From the NCBI RefSeq assembly GCF_900086725.1, contig NZ_LT574837.1:598479-662478 (forward strand): 64,000 bases of DNA, given 5' to 3'. This stretch comes from Bariatricus massiliensis (GTDB taxonomy: Bacteria > Bacillota > Clostridia > Lachnospirales > Lachnospiraceae). How positions within the stretch are numbered: the stretch's first letter is position 1; each line of letters begins with the position of its first letter. Position numbers and translations under genes: made by a program. Under the pieces are notes generated by a model, which was given only the letters and a program-made list of their open reading frames with translations, made no database searches and was not told where the DNA came from. This document shows positions 1 to 8,010 of this stretch, piece after piece.

Positions 1-382
1 TCAGATACTTACTGTTACTTTGTGGAATAACATAATCTTCCTCGGCTGTATTGTCTGGCAAATCCAGACTTTCTTCTGGTACTTTCTCTTCTTTATCTTT
101 CTCTGACTCTAATTCGCTCTCCTCTTTATTTTCCGCTTCGTAAGTATCCCTTTTATCATCAGATGTCTGAGTATCTAACGTAGTTTTACTATTGGATTTT
201 GAAGCATCTTGTTTCCCTGCCAACAGCCAAATCGTAATTCCAGCTATAATAACAGCTAAAACCAACAATGAAATAATAACAGCCGCTAAGCCGGACTTTT
301 TCTGCATCTCTACCCTGTTTCCACATTCCGGACAGAATACATCCTCCTTATCCAATGGCGCATGGCAATTTGGACACTTCAT
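1..382 (-). CDS. Zinc-ribbon membrane protein, probable YARHG-type, 3' end cut by window
   Basis: The frame opens at an ATG at 382 and runs off the left edge, so only about 127 residues are visible. It begins MKCPNCHAPL with a second CPEC pair about 15 residues later, a four-cysteine zinc ribbon. A hydrophobic segment follows at about residues 32-54, then a long acidic Ser/Glu/Lys linker. The last visible residues read DYVIPQSNSKYL, which resembles the lead-in to a YARHG domain (YVLPxSxSRYL in the family). That domain would lie outside the window. This is the last visible gene of the FHA/kinase operon. The topology suggests a cytoplasmic zinc ribbon, one membrane span and an extracytoplasmic C-terminal domain. 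The YARHG assignment is from memory of the family and is not confirmed. Confidence 0.75.
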   Translation of the reverse strand, partial: MKCPNCHAPLDKEDVFCPECGNRVEMQKKSGLAAVIISLLVLAVIIAGITIWLLAGKQDASKSNSKTTLDTQTSDDKRDTYEAENKEESELESEKDKEEKVPEESLDLPDNTAEEDYVIPQSNSKYL

Positions 383-451
383 ACTTTTTACCTTCTTTCT
401 GATACATTTACTGGTATAAAGTCCAGTTATTTCAAGGACGCTATACTAATA

Positions 452-1360
452 TTATTCAAACATAAAGTATTCATTTACGTTAAATTCCTCAATCGGGGAC
501 ACTGTCATAAAGGTCTCTTCACCATTTACTATTTTTTGAAAATCCACTTCTTTATAAACTGACGCCTCCCCCGCCTCTTCAAAAGCCGGACCAGCCACAA
601 CAATTTCATATATGGGAGTTTCTTCTTCCCGTCCGGCTTCATATACTGAAATTACGTGCATTTCATTATACAGATTATTCTCTAATCCATTTGTCGGAAA
701 ACTAATACTGTCTTTTTTCAATACGCCCGATGCACCTGAGTCAACGTAACTCTCCAACGCAATAATAATGTTAGCCCGATTAAAATAATTTTTCTTCTCC
801 AACGGTATGTTCTCAAACACAACTTGTCCGCTTTTGCCATCCATTAATGAGGCAATGATTGATTCATCTTTCTTTTCCAATACAATCCGGTACTTTTCTT
901 CTTCTCCTATCTGCTGATACTGCCCGCTGTCAGAATCCCAACGAAAACTTAAGCTTTCTAAATCCCCCTGAATATGTGAGTCATACTGAAAACTTAAGAT
1001 ATTCTCCCCCTCCCGATTCTTCAATAAGGATACCGAAACTTTTAAATCATCTGAATAATACGAAAAGAATCCCTCCTCAGCAATTTCGTCTGCTGCCGGT
1101 TTTTTCTTTAATTCTTCCTCTTTTTGAGACAGTTTCTTACTGCCGCCGGTGGATTTCTTTCCTTGTTCAATAATATTTTCCGCTTTTTCCGATTTATTAA
1201 AAATGATACTCCCTGCTACAATTAAAATTGCTATAGCCAATACAATCCCTGCCGCAATTCCCAAAAACGATTTCTTTTTTCTCACTTGAAGGTGAGCTCC
1301 ACATGCTCCGCAGAACATGGCATTGTCTATGTTTTCTCTTCCACACTTTGGACATCTCAT
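452..1360 (-). CDS. Zinc-ribbon, single-span membrane protein of unknown function
   Basis: 302 residues. The N-terminus MRCPKCGRENIDNAMFCGACG is a CxxC/CxxC zinc ribbon. A membrane span follows at about residues 32-54 (IAAGIVLAIAILIVAGSIIF), then a charged Lys/Glu linker to about residue 95 and a roughly 200-residue extracytoplasmic domain I do not recognise. No catalytic motif is visible. It has the same architecture as the next gene downstream (382-1), suggesting paralogous membrane proteins whose ribbon faces the cytoplasm. It lies 14 nt after the preceding zinc-ribbon gene, in the kinase/FHA operon. Function is unknown; a role as a sensor or partner in the kinase pathway is inferred only from context. 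Confidence 0.8.
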   Translation of the reverse strand: MRCPKCGRENIDNAMFCGACGAHLQVRKKKSFLGIAAGIVLAIAILIVAGSIIFNKSEKAENIIEQGKKSTGGSKKLSQKEEELKKKPAADEIAEEGFFSYYSDDLKVSVSLLKNREGENILSFQYDSHIQGDLESLSFRWDSDSGQYQQIGEEEKYRIVLEKKDESIIASLMDGKSGQVVFENIPLEKKNYFNRANIIIALESYVDSGASGVLKKDSISFPTNGLENNLYNEMHVISVYEAGREEETPIYEIVVAGPAFEEAGEASVYKEVDFQKIVNGEETFMTVSPIEEFNVNEYFMFE

Positions 1361-1374
1361 AGCTTAATCTTCCT

Positions 1375-2106
1375 TTATTCTATTTTTGTTCCGCATGATG
1401 TACAAAATCTCATTCCTTCCGATACCTCTTTACCACAATTGGGGCATATAACACCCTTTTCCGGCTGTTGCTGTACTTCTATTGCTACTGGTGTCCCACA
1501 GTTAATGCAAAACTGCTGGTCCTCCTCTAACAGTGCGCCACAGTTCGCGCATACTCTGCCAGAATCTTGAACCAGCTCATTGGCCTCTTCCTGACTTTCC
1601 GCATATACATCACCTGACTCCGGCGGATTCGGCATCTCTATTGATATTGGTGTTCCACAGCTCATACAAAACTGCTGCCCTTCTTCTATTGGTGCACCAC
1701 AATTCACACATACCCCTGCTGATGCTTTTACCGGCATATTAACCGGTTTTTGAGCTTCAATCTTAGCCCCGCATACATTACAAAACAATGAATTATTCGG
1801 TATCTCTGCATTACAATTGGGACACAAAATAGTTCCTTTCATTTTCTGCATCTCACTTTTTCTTGCTTCAATCTGCTGTTCCAAATCTTTAATCTTATGT
1901 ATAACATCAGCTGCTGAAGGGCTTATATCCTCCGTATGTTCTTTATAATAAATGAAACCTAATTGCCCGAAAGCTTCTTTTTGTTGTTGCTCCAAACTCT
2001 TAATAGCCGTTAACAATTTTGCTGAATCAGTAACTTCTTTTGTCTTTTGTATTGCTCCCTGTCCTAACATAGTAAGTTTTTTGTCCAAATCTTCTAAAAA
2101 TGCCAT
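1375..2106 (-). CDS. Soluble protein with four tandem zinc ribbons
   Basis: 243 residues. The N-terminal ~90 residues are helical and charged, probably coiled coil (KIKDLEQQIEARKSEMQKM). Four zinc ribbons of the form CxxC...F/CxxCG follow at about residues 94-112, 132-151, 185-204 and 219-238, joined by acidic and proline-containing linkers. There is no membrane span or signal peptide, so it should be cytoplasmic. Zinc-ribbon arrays of this kind usually mediate protein contacts and no enzymatic motif is seen. It starts 12 nt after the preceding small zinc-ribbon gene, behind an AGGAGG-type site. Confidence 0.8.
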   Translation of the reverse strand: MAFLEDLDKKLTMLGQGAIQKTKEVTDSAKLLTAIKSLEQQQKEAFGQLGFIYYKEHTEDISPSAADVIHKIKDLEQQIEARKSEMQKMKGTILCPNCNAEIPNNSLFCNVCGAKIEAQKPVNMPVKASAGVCVNCGAPIEEGQQFCMSCGTPISIEMPNPPESGDVYAESQEEANELVQDSGRVCANCGALLEEDQQFCINCGTPVAIEVQQQPEKGVICPNCGKEVSEGMRFCTSCGTKIE

Positions 2107-2118
2107 TTTATCTTCCTC

Positions 2119-2370
2119 CTATTTCAGCCGGTATCCGCAGTTTCCGCAGAATACCGAATCTTCTTCCATTTTTGTTCCACATTGCGGGCAGACATTCTCC
2201 TGCTCCTTTTGTTCTTCGTATTTACTCTTCAAACGGGTAATTTTATCAAAAAAGGGCAGCAGCTGTGGAAGCGGGTCTTCAAAGCCGCCTTCATAGTACT
2301 CTTTTCCAAGTTCCCTATATACCTGATCCAATAATCGTTCCATATCCTTTTGCTTATCACTATCACTCAT
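2119..2370 (-). CDS. Small zinc-ribbon protein (83 aa)
   Basis: 83 residues. An acidic helical N-terminus of about 55 residues is followed by a C-terminal zinc ribbon (CPQCGTKMEEDSVFCGNCGY). No signal peptide or membrane span. It sits 15 nt after the membrane protein gene and 12 nt before the four-ribbon protein, so the three are almost certainly co-transcribed. The ribbon matches those in its neighbours, which suggests a shared interaction surface. No specific function can be assigned. Confidence 0.75.
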   Translation of the reverse strand: MSDSDKQKDMERLLDQVYRELGKEYYEGGFEDPLPQLLPFFDKITRLKSKYEEQKEQENVCPQCGTKMEEDSVFCGNCGYRLK

Positions 2371-2385
2371 GAATCCTGCCTCCTT

Positions 2386-3285
2386 CTATGCCAGCAAAAA
2401 TTGATTTTCCTTATTTGTGATATATATTTCAGTTCCTCTTGGAAGATAATACGTTCTCCCAGCTCCCAACGGCTGCCCACTGCTAAGAAAAACGTTACTT
2501 TTTACAAAAACATCTATGCAATATTCCTGATATTTAGCAACATAATATATTCCTGCCAGATTTTGTGTGTTTCTTTGTTTTTTTAGAACTGCCTTTCCGT
2601 TCTCCCATTCAAAAAATACTTCCACTCTCTCTTTCAATGAATACACTTTTCCTTCAAATATTCCTGTTTCCCCTACAACAGCGCCTTCAAAACCAGTACT
2701 CTCCTGCTGTCTCACTGCCACTGGTCTTTCCCACACATTTTGCCTTGAATCTATCTTCTCCGGCATAGCCTCCACATATTCTTCCTGCCACTCTTTTTTT
2801 CTCCATAACCATAGACCTAAGATGCATAGCAGCACAATCACCGCATACATTACAATCCACAAAATAATGGTAACATACGAAAACTTCATTACTTGTCCAA
2901 TATCCAGCAAGACCAGCGCTTTCTGCACCTCTGCCATTTTGTTTTTAATATACAGGCACACAGATATAACCGAAATATTATTAACAATACTACTTATTAT
3001 TGCTATGACATAAGACTTTTTCCCACTAATAACCGCCGTTAAAAATGCACCCACTAAGACTAGCACCAACACAATGAATACCACTATTACTTTTGGCTTA
3101 AAGTATTCTTCTATGTATGGATATATCTCTCCGGCAGTTCCGCTTATACCATAATTCCCAATCCCTACTTTTAAGATATCCATGATTGAAATATCTACAG
3201 AGTTTATCTTAATCAACGGCATAAACCACATACCTATTGACCCTGCTAATAATAAGGCAATCATATATTTTAGTTTGTATTTCAC
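2386..3285 (-). CDS. Multi-span membrane protein with C-terminal soluble domain
   Basis: 299 residues from a GTG start at 3285, chosen because GGGAAGG lies 9 nt upstream; a longer in-frame reading to 3399 overlaps a small upstream gene and is less likely. About four membrane segments are visible: residues 8-26, about 65-85, about 92-112 and about 135-160. A charged linker follows and then a C-terminal ~90-residue domain rich in beta-strand-like sequence (VFVKSNVFLSSG, GRTYYLPRGTEIYITNKENQF). That end loosely resembles a degenerate FHA-like fold, but I cannot confirm it. It lies between the kinase with its small peptide and the zinc-ribbon genes. The role is unknown; a membrane partner of the kinase is a context guess. 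Confidence 0.65.
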   Translation of the reverse strand: MKYKLKYMIALLLAGSIGMWFMPLIKINSVDISIMDILKVGIGNYGISGTAGEIYPYIEEYFKPKVIVVFIVLVLVLVGAFLTAVISGKKSYVIAIISSIVNNISVISVCLYIKNKMAEVQKALVLLDIGQVMKFSYVTIILWIVMYAVIVLLCILGLWLWRKKEWQEEYVEAMPEKIDSRQNVWERPVAVRQQESTGFEGAVVGETGIFEGKVYSLKERVEVFFEWENGKAVLKKQRNTQNLAGIYYVAKYQEYCIDVFVKSNVFLSSGQPLGAGRTYYLPRGTEIYITNKENQFLLA

Positions 3286-3317
3286 TACTTGCACCTTCCC
3301 TTTACGCTGCTTTGTTT

Positions 3318-3455
3318 TTATTCCATCTCTATCTCCATCAGAAGTTTTCTCCTCTGCCGGGTAAATATCCTCTTTGTGGCTGCCAGCGCTATAATACATC
3401 CTATATTTCCCACTATACTTACCGCAATCATAATCATACCCGATGTAAGCTGCAT
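3318..3455 (-). CDS. 45-residue single-span membrane peptide
   Basis: This short frame reads MQLTSGMIMIAVSIVGNIG and ends RRKLLMEIEME. It has one hydrophobic span (about residues 7-29) followed by a basic stretch (KRIFTRQRRK). The ATG overlaps the kinase stop as TAATG, and GGGAGG lies 9 nt upstream inside the kinase gene, a classic translational-coupling arrangement. An alternative ATG three codons earlier (3464) sits too close to the Shine-Dalgarno. The gene fills the gap between kinase and membrane protein exactly, ending 32 nt before the next start. Function is unknown; positive-inside topology would leave the C-terminus in the cytoplasm next to the kinase. Confidence 0.55.
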   Translation of the reverse strand: MQLTSGMIMIAVSIVGNIGCIIALAATKRIFTRQRRKLLMEIEME

Positions 3456-5464
3456 TATAGCCATCCTCCCTCTTTTACCTGTTTATATACACTGTCAAGT
3501 AACTGCATTTCCGTATCTGTGTTATTATCTTTTAGCTGTTCATAATACATCTTGTCGGCCTTTTCATAATATTCTTCAAATTTATTATAATCTCTGTCAG
3601 AATTATCCTTTAATTCCTGTCTGTCTATCTCCAGAAATGCATGTCTTTTATATATGTTATAATCTGCTTTGTAAAGCTGCTCCATGATTTCTAACATCGT
3701 GTATGCCTCATCAAGCTCCCCCTGTTTTTCATATAAAATCACGAGGGTATCATAAGTGTCATAACTGTCCCAGCCCTGATTTATAACTTCTTGAAGTATC
3801 TCTGCTGCCTCTCGCCGAAAGGAATTATCTTCTTCCCTTTCTGCAAGTTCTATGTCTGTCTGGGCAAGTTCCTCCAATATCTGTATCTGGTTTTGGATTG
3901 GCAGCGTATTTCTAGCTGCCAGTAAAATGTCTCTTGATGTGTTCCGGTCCCCCTTTTCTTCGTATATCCGGCTTTTTGTAAGAAAAGCTCTTGCCTTCAT
4001 ATTCATATCATCCGTTGTCTGTATGCACTGCTCAAAATCCTCCAATGCCTCGTCTGTCTTGCCGAGTGTCATTTCTATCTCTCCCTTTGCATAATAGATA
4101 GAATCCCCTTTAAGTCCGGCTTCCACTGCTTTCTGCAGAACTTCTTCCGCTTTTTGAGAATTGCCATTATAGGCAAGAGCCACTGCATAATCTCTATAAT
4201 ATTCTTGCTTCTGCGCCCCCAAACGGAATAACTGCTCATATGCTTTTACGGCCTTCTGATACTCTCCCAGACGATAAAGGCTTTCTGCTTTCAGATAATA
4301 CACATCTGACATGTGCGCTTGTTTTTGTTCCACTTTTTCATTTCTGAATATGTTATAATCTACAAATTCAATACATTTCTTATAGTCTTCCTGTTGATAC
4401 AGAGAATAAGCATGTTGATAATAGCTTTCCAGTCCCGAGGGATATATTTGTACTGCTTCTACATGTTTTTGCTCTTCTTCCTTATAATCATTATCTTCCC
4501 TCGCTGTTATCTGCATTTCTACCAGTTTATTATATTGCTCTATCTTTTCAGCCTTCACCGTATGAATGCCGTATCCTCCCACCAGTATAAATGCCAGCAT
4601 CATAATAACAATTCCAACCCGAATACCGGTCTGTTTGTGTATCAGGCTCTTGTAATTCCGATTTTTCTTAGTTATTCCCTGAAAAGCCTGAAACATCTGA
4701 AGTGCAGTCTGATACCGTGCCCCCGGCTCTTTCATAAGTGCCTTATGGATTACCTGAGCAAAGGCTGGACTGGTATGTTCCTCCAAAAACTTTAACTCTT
4801 TTTTTCCTTTATAATCTGATATTTTTATCCCCGTCGCCAAATGATAAAACGTTGCCCCCACACTATAAATATCTGCCCTTTCATCAATATAGCAGGCGTT
4901 TGGAATGCTACACTTGCCTCTGCTGTTGGAAGCAGTTGTATACTGCTCAGGAGAACTGTAACCATTTGTATATCCAAGAATTGTATTTTCATTCAGGAAA
5001 AAAGAAACATTAAAATCTATCAGACATATATCTCTCTGCGGTGTCAGCATAATATTGGCGGGCTTAATGTCGCCATGTATGATGGGCGGATTCTGACTAT
5101 GCAGATAATTTAGGGCACTGCATACCTGCATCCCCCAGCGAATCATATCGTTTTGGCTAAACCGTTCTCCTTCTCTCAATAATTGCTGAAATGATTTGCC
5201 CGGAATGTAACTCATCACAGTATAGATATCTCCGTCAATATCTAAGAAATCCAACACTTGTGGCAGATAAGAATGATGAAGTTTCTTGAGAATATCTGCC
5301 TCTTTCCGGTTTAATGACATAGAAATGCTTTTGTTTCGCATTTTTTTAAAGACTACTTCAATCTTAAGCCTTTTATGGTATGCCTTATAGATGACACCTC
5401 CGCTTCCTTCCCCAAGTTTTCCTAGTACCTCATAGGTATCTGAAATACTTTTCATCCCTTCCAT
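3455..5464 (-). CDS. Membrane Ser/Thr protein kinase with TPR repeats
   Basis: 669 residues. The N-terminal Hanks-type kinase domain (about 10-265) has a glycine-rich loop GEGSGG (18-23), a candidate VAIK lysine at K40, an alpha-C glutamate (KEADIL), catalytic HGDIKPAN (130-137) and an APE-like region (SSPEQY). The DFG motif reads DFN (150-152), keeping the metal-binding aspartate. A membrane span lies at about 281-304, then a C-terminal region of tetratricopeptide-like helices to the end. Unlike PrkC, there are no PASTA repeats outside the membrane. It follows the FHA gene by 3 nt, so the FHA protein is a natural phospho-Thr reader for it. Substrates are not visible. Confidence 0.88.
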   Translation of the reverse strand: MEGMKSISDTYEVLGKLGEGSGGVIYKAYHKRLKIEVVFKKMRNKSISMSLNRKEADILKKLHHSYLPQVLDFLDIDGDIYTVMSYIPGKSFQQLLREGERFSQNDMIRWGMQVCSALNYLHSQNPPIIHGDIKPANIMLTPQRDICLIDFNVSFFLNENTILGYTNGYSSPEQYTTASNSRGKCSIPNACYIDERADIYSVGATFYHLATGIKISDYKGKKELKFLEEHTSPAFAQVIHKALMKEPGARYQTALQMFQAFQGITKKNRNYKSLIHKQTGIRVGIVIMMLAFILVGGYGIHTVKAEKIEQYNKLVEMQITAREDNDYKEEEQKHVEAVQIYPSGLESYYQHAYSLYQQEDYKKCIEFVDYNIFRNEKVEQKQAHMSDVYYLKAESLYRLGEYQKAVKAYEQLFRLGAQKQEYYRDYAVALAYNGNSQKAEEVLQKAVEAGLKGDSIYYAKGEIEMTLGKTDEALEDFEQCIQTTDDMNMKARAFLTKSRIYEEKGDRNTSRDILLAARNTLPIQNQIQILEELAQTDIELAEREEDNSFRREAAEILQEVINQGWDSYDTYDTLVILYEKQGELDEAYTMLEIMEQLYKADYNIYKRHAFLEIDRQELKDNSDRDYNKFEEYYEKADKMYYEQLKDNNTDTEMQLLDSVYKQVKEGGWL

Positions 5465-5467
5465 ATT

Positions 5468-5989
5468 TTATCGTCCCATCCTAATCGTAAATTCAAACTC
5501 CTCATCTTCAGACAATCGGAACTTCATGCCATTAATAAGCCTGACCGGTTCTAATATCTGTTCCCCATCTACATATGTATGATTGGACGACCTCAAATCC
5601 GTAAGCCAGTATCCGTCTTCTTTAAACTGAATCTTTGCGTGGTTTCTGCTTACCGTTGGATTATCCTTAATTACGTAATCTGCTTCCGCAGATTTTCCTA
5701 TTATCCATTGTTTCTTTGTAATTTCTTCCATACTGCCAGTTTTTGCTCTCTTTAAAAAAGCATGGATTCTCATAGCTGGCTCTATTAGAACCGTGGGTTC
5801 TCCTCCATCATATGTCTCATCTTCGCTCTTTTTATGTATTATCTTTTCCTCTGCGCTCTCCGGTTCTGGTTCCACATTAAGAGGAGGAATATATTCCCGT
5901 ACCAACACATCCTGTGAAAATCCCTTTTGTCTAACTGGTGGAATATACTTATTTTTTTTATCCTGCCACCCTTGAAAGATATCCTCCAT
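5468..5989 (-). CDS. FHA-domain protein
   Basis: 173 residues from the ATG at 5989, which is preceded by GAGGAGG with 6-nt spacing; the frame is open 10 codons further but without a better site. The C-terminal half is a forkhead-associated domain: IIGKSAEADYVI, NPTVSRNHAKI, SSNHTYVDGEQI. It keeps the SRNH phosphothreonine-binding motif. The N-terminal half is a charged, proline-containing linker. It is the first confidently called gene of the operon and is followed within 3 nt by the Ser/Thr kinase. The likely role is binding phosphothreonine on the kinase or its targets. Confidence 0.85.
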   Translation of the reverse strand: MEDIFQGWQDKKNKYIPPVRQKGFSQDVLVREYIPPLNVEPEPESAEEKIIHKKSEDETYDGGEPTVLIEPAMRIHAFLKRAKTGSMEEITKKQWIIGKSAEADYVIKDNPTVSRNHAKIQFKEDGYWLTDLRSSNHTYVDGEQILEPVRLINGMKFRLSEDEEFEFTIRMGR

Positions 5990-6006
5990 ATCTGTCCTCC
6001 TCGCTA

Positions 6007-6153
6007 CTATATATTCCAATATATTTTTACTCCAAATTCGTTAGTGCGTATCAACTTTTCTTTCTCCTTTTCCAGTGTTTTCCTTTCCCAAAATATGTAT
6101 TCATTATATTCCTCCCCCGTGTAGCCCTTCCATTCAAACTGCATGAATGGCAT
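6007..6153 (-). CDS. Possible 48-residue protein ahead of the FHA gene
   Basis: An open frame of 49 codons starts at ATG 6153 (or ATG 6144, three codons later) and ends at TAG 6007, 17 nt before the FHA start. The peptide begins MPFMQFEWKGYTGEEYNEY, is rich in aromatic and Lys/Glu residues, has a central EKEKEK helix-like stretch and no membrane span. I see no good Shine-Dalgarno, which lowers confidence. The composition looks protein-like rather than random, and the position suggests either a small first gene or a leader ORF. I do not recognise a family. Confidence 0.3.
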   Translation of the reverse strand: MPFMQFEWKGYTGEEYNEYIFWERKTLEKEKEKLIRTNEFGVKIYWNI

Positions 6154-6193
6154 TTATATGTAATATTCTGCATTCCTTTCTTTCTGCCTTCCA

Positions 6194-6222
6194 TTGTCAA
6201 ATTATGTCATCCCATATATAAT
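6194..6222 (+). promoter_or_regulatory. Sigma-A promoter for the split histidine kinase operon
   Basis: TTGTCA at 6194-6199, a 17-nt spacer, and TATAAT at 6217-6222, a near-consensus vegetative promoter. The transcript would start near 6230 and include an AGGAGG site (6246-6251) 9 nt before the kinase ATG at 6261. No clear LytTR direct repeat is seen beside it. Confidence 0.75.
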
Positions 6223-6260
6223 CTATAATTAAGAACTATACCTTTAGGAGGAATAATATA

Positions 6261-7148
6261 ATGGAACAATCAATAGTTCTTATATATGCTCTGCTGACAT
6301 ACTTGATTGTCAACAAGTTTTACTGCCGCATCCTGACACCACATGATCGTATAAAGCATCCCCAGATTGCAATTTTTTCTCTTCAGGCGGCGGCTTTGAT
6401 CATATATGGTTCTATTTACGGTTTTACTGTCTCCGCTAGCTTTAGTATTTTAGTCAATAGCCTTTTGCTTGTATGCTGTATCTTATTCTTTCAAGGAAAG
6501 CTTCTGCTTCGGTTATGCGCCTTTTTTATTGTCTGCTTTATTTTGACCTTGGCAGAAATTGCATCTGCCGCTCCGTTTATGGCGATAAACCTGTTTTTTC
6601 CAGAGAAGAATCTTCTTCCTAAAATGCTGATTCAAGATGGGCCTGTCGTTCTGGCAGCCCTGATGTTTCTGCTTGATCTTCTTCTCTTAATATTTGTGTT
6701 CAGTAAGTTAGGAGGACTTCTGGAAAATTGCTTTCTCTTCCTCAGGCCTTCTCTTCTACTGAGGCTTGGCGGCCCACTGGCTGTATTGTTATTTCTTCAG
6801 AACGGCCTGTTTGCTTTTGCTGCCATAAAAGACTATTTATTATATTCCCTCTTATATTGGACTGCTGTTATTATCTGCCTTGTTGTACTTAACTCTGCTT
6901 TAAAGAAGCTGGAAAATCAGGAATCCTATAATATACAGCTCAAAATGCATGAAAAGCTTATTGCCTTCCAACTTGAACACTTCCAGAAGGCTGCCGATGA
7001 ATATCAAGCCACACGGAAATGGAACCACGACATTTCCAATCATCTGCTTTCCCTGTCTTATCTTATTAAACAGGAGCAGACAGATGAAGCCGTGAAATAT
7101 ATAGACTCAATTTTTGATGCCTATGGATTGGAAAAAGATAAGAAATGA
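6261..7148 (+). CDS. AgrC-like membrane sensor with histidine box, no ATPase domain
   Basis: 295 residues. The N-terminal ~215 residues are strongly hydrophobic with about six membrane spans, as in AgrC-type peptide sensors. A cytoplasmic helical region follows, with a histidine box RKWNHDISNHLLSLSYL at about 257-273 that fits the family's HD-x-x-NH pattern. The protein stops about 20 residues later, so the HATPase domain of about 130 residues is missing. The stop overlaps the next start as ATGA, and that next protein supplies an ATPase domain. No frame disruption is visible that would join the two, so this looks like an encoded split. The ligand is unknown; no AgrB/AgrD-like genes are in the window. 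Confidence 0.8.
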   Translation: MEQSIVLIYALLTYLIVNKFYCRILTPHDRIKHPQIAIFSLQAAALIIYGSIYGFTVSASFSILVNSLLLVCCILFFQGKLLLRLCAFFIVCFILTLAEIASAAPFMAINLFFPEKNLLPKMLIQDGPVVLAALMFLLDLLLLIFVFSKLGGLLENCFLFLRPSLLLRLGGPLAVLLFLQNGLFAFAAIKDYLLYSLLYWTAVIICLVVLNSALKKLENQESYNIQLKMHEKLIAFQLEHFQKAADEYQATRKWNHDISNHLLSLSYLIKQEQTDEAVKYIDSIFDAYGLEKDKK

Positions 7149-8005
7149 CAAAATATAGATTGCTTTTTTTAATAAGTTTATTTTCATCATATTTATTTGC
7201 TTTCCTGAACCACTTATTTAATATCCTCCCTGAATCTGTTTTTTACGCTTTTATTTTCCAGCTCTTATTTGCTTTGTCTTGTCCGTTTGCATATATGTCA
7301 TATTTTATCGCGCTGAAACAGGCCTTACATACGTTCCACCTAAGCAACCGGCTTATCTTATTAAAGCAGGAAGAAGATGTGCAGAGACAGCAGGCGCAAA
7401 AGTTGAAAAGAAACAGGGAGCGGGCACAGGAATTTCAGACAGAGATATTCGGACATCTGAAAATATTGAGGGAACAGCTTAAGAGGGAAGATATCCCTCA
7501 GGCATCCCGGGAAATGGAACAGCTTTCCGATTACTTCGAGAAGGTAAGGATGCGCCCTATCGCTTCCGACTCTTTGCTCAATGCTATCTTGCAGGACAGG
7601 AAAGAGCTTGCAGAAAAGAACCACATACTCACCAATTACCAGATACTTCTTCCCGAAGAAATAGGTTTACCACATTCTGTTTTATCCACCATTTTCTTTA
7701 ATCTTCTGGATAATGGAATTGAGTCCTGCATAAATTCCGGTGTGAATGAACCTTTTTTAACTTTAAAAGTACATTACAATACTAATTTTCTACATATTAA
7801 TATGGAAAATTCAAAAAGTCCTGATATCATTTTTGATGGAAAGACAACAAAGCCTGATTCTGCCCTCCACGGATATGGGCTGGCTATTATAGAAGAACTT
7901 ACAGACAAATATAACGGCTCCTGCGAGTGGATCGATAAAGGAAATACATTTCAGTCATTGATCATGCTGCACACTGATATTTCCTATTATAAAGATAGGA
8001 GGTAA
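7145..8005 (+). CDS. GHKL ATPase histidine-kinase partner with degenerate histidine box
   Basis: 286 residues. Two or three membrane spans (about residues 5-65) lead into a coiled coil and a dimerisation-helix region. Aligned with the preceding protein, the histidine box reads FQTEIFGHLKIL, with Thr in place of the phospho-accepting His. The C-terminal ATPase domain is intact in outline: N-box FNLLDNGIESC (about residues 188-198) and glycine box HGYGLAIIEEL (about 242-252). This member can plausibly bind ATP but lacks its own acceptor. It is translationally coupled to the histidine-box protein (ATGA overlap) and followed 5 nt later by a LytTR regulator, so a heteromeric kinase is the simplest reading. 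That is inference. Confidence 0.78.
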   Translation: MTKYRLLFLISLFSSYLFAFLNHLFNILPESVFYAFIFQLLFALSCPFAYMSYFIALKQALHTFHLSNRLILLKQEEDVQRQQAQKLKRNRERAQEFQTEIFGHLKILREQLKREDIPQASREMEQLSDYFEKVRMRPIASDSLLNAILQDRKELAEKNHILTNYQILLPEEIGLPHSVLSTIFFNLLDNGIESCINSGVNEPFLTLKVHYNTNFLHINMENSKSPDIIFDGKTTKPDSALHGYGLAIIEELTDKYNGSCEWIDKGNTFQSLIMLHTDISYYKDRR

Positions 8006-8010
8006 TACTG

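Noticed and set aside
3455..5464. Idea that the Ser/Thr kinase is a pseudokinase because DFG reads DFN
   Set aside because: The metal-binding Asp, the HGDIKPAN catalytic loop and the candidate ATP-binding Lys are all present, and DFN occurs in related Firmicute kinases as far as I recall.
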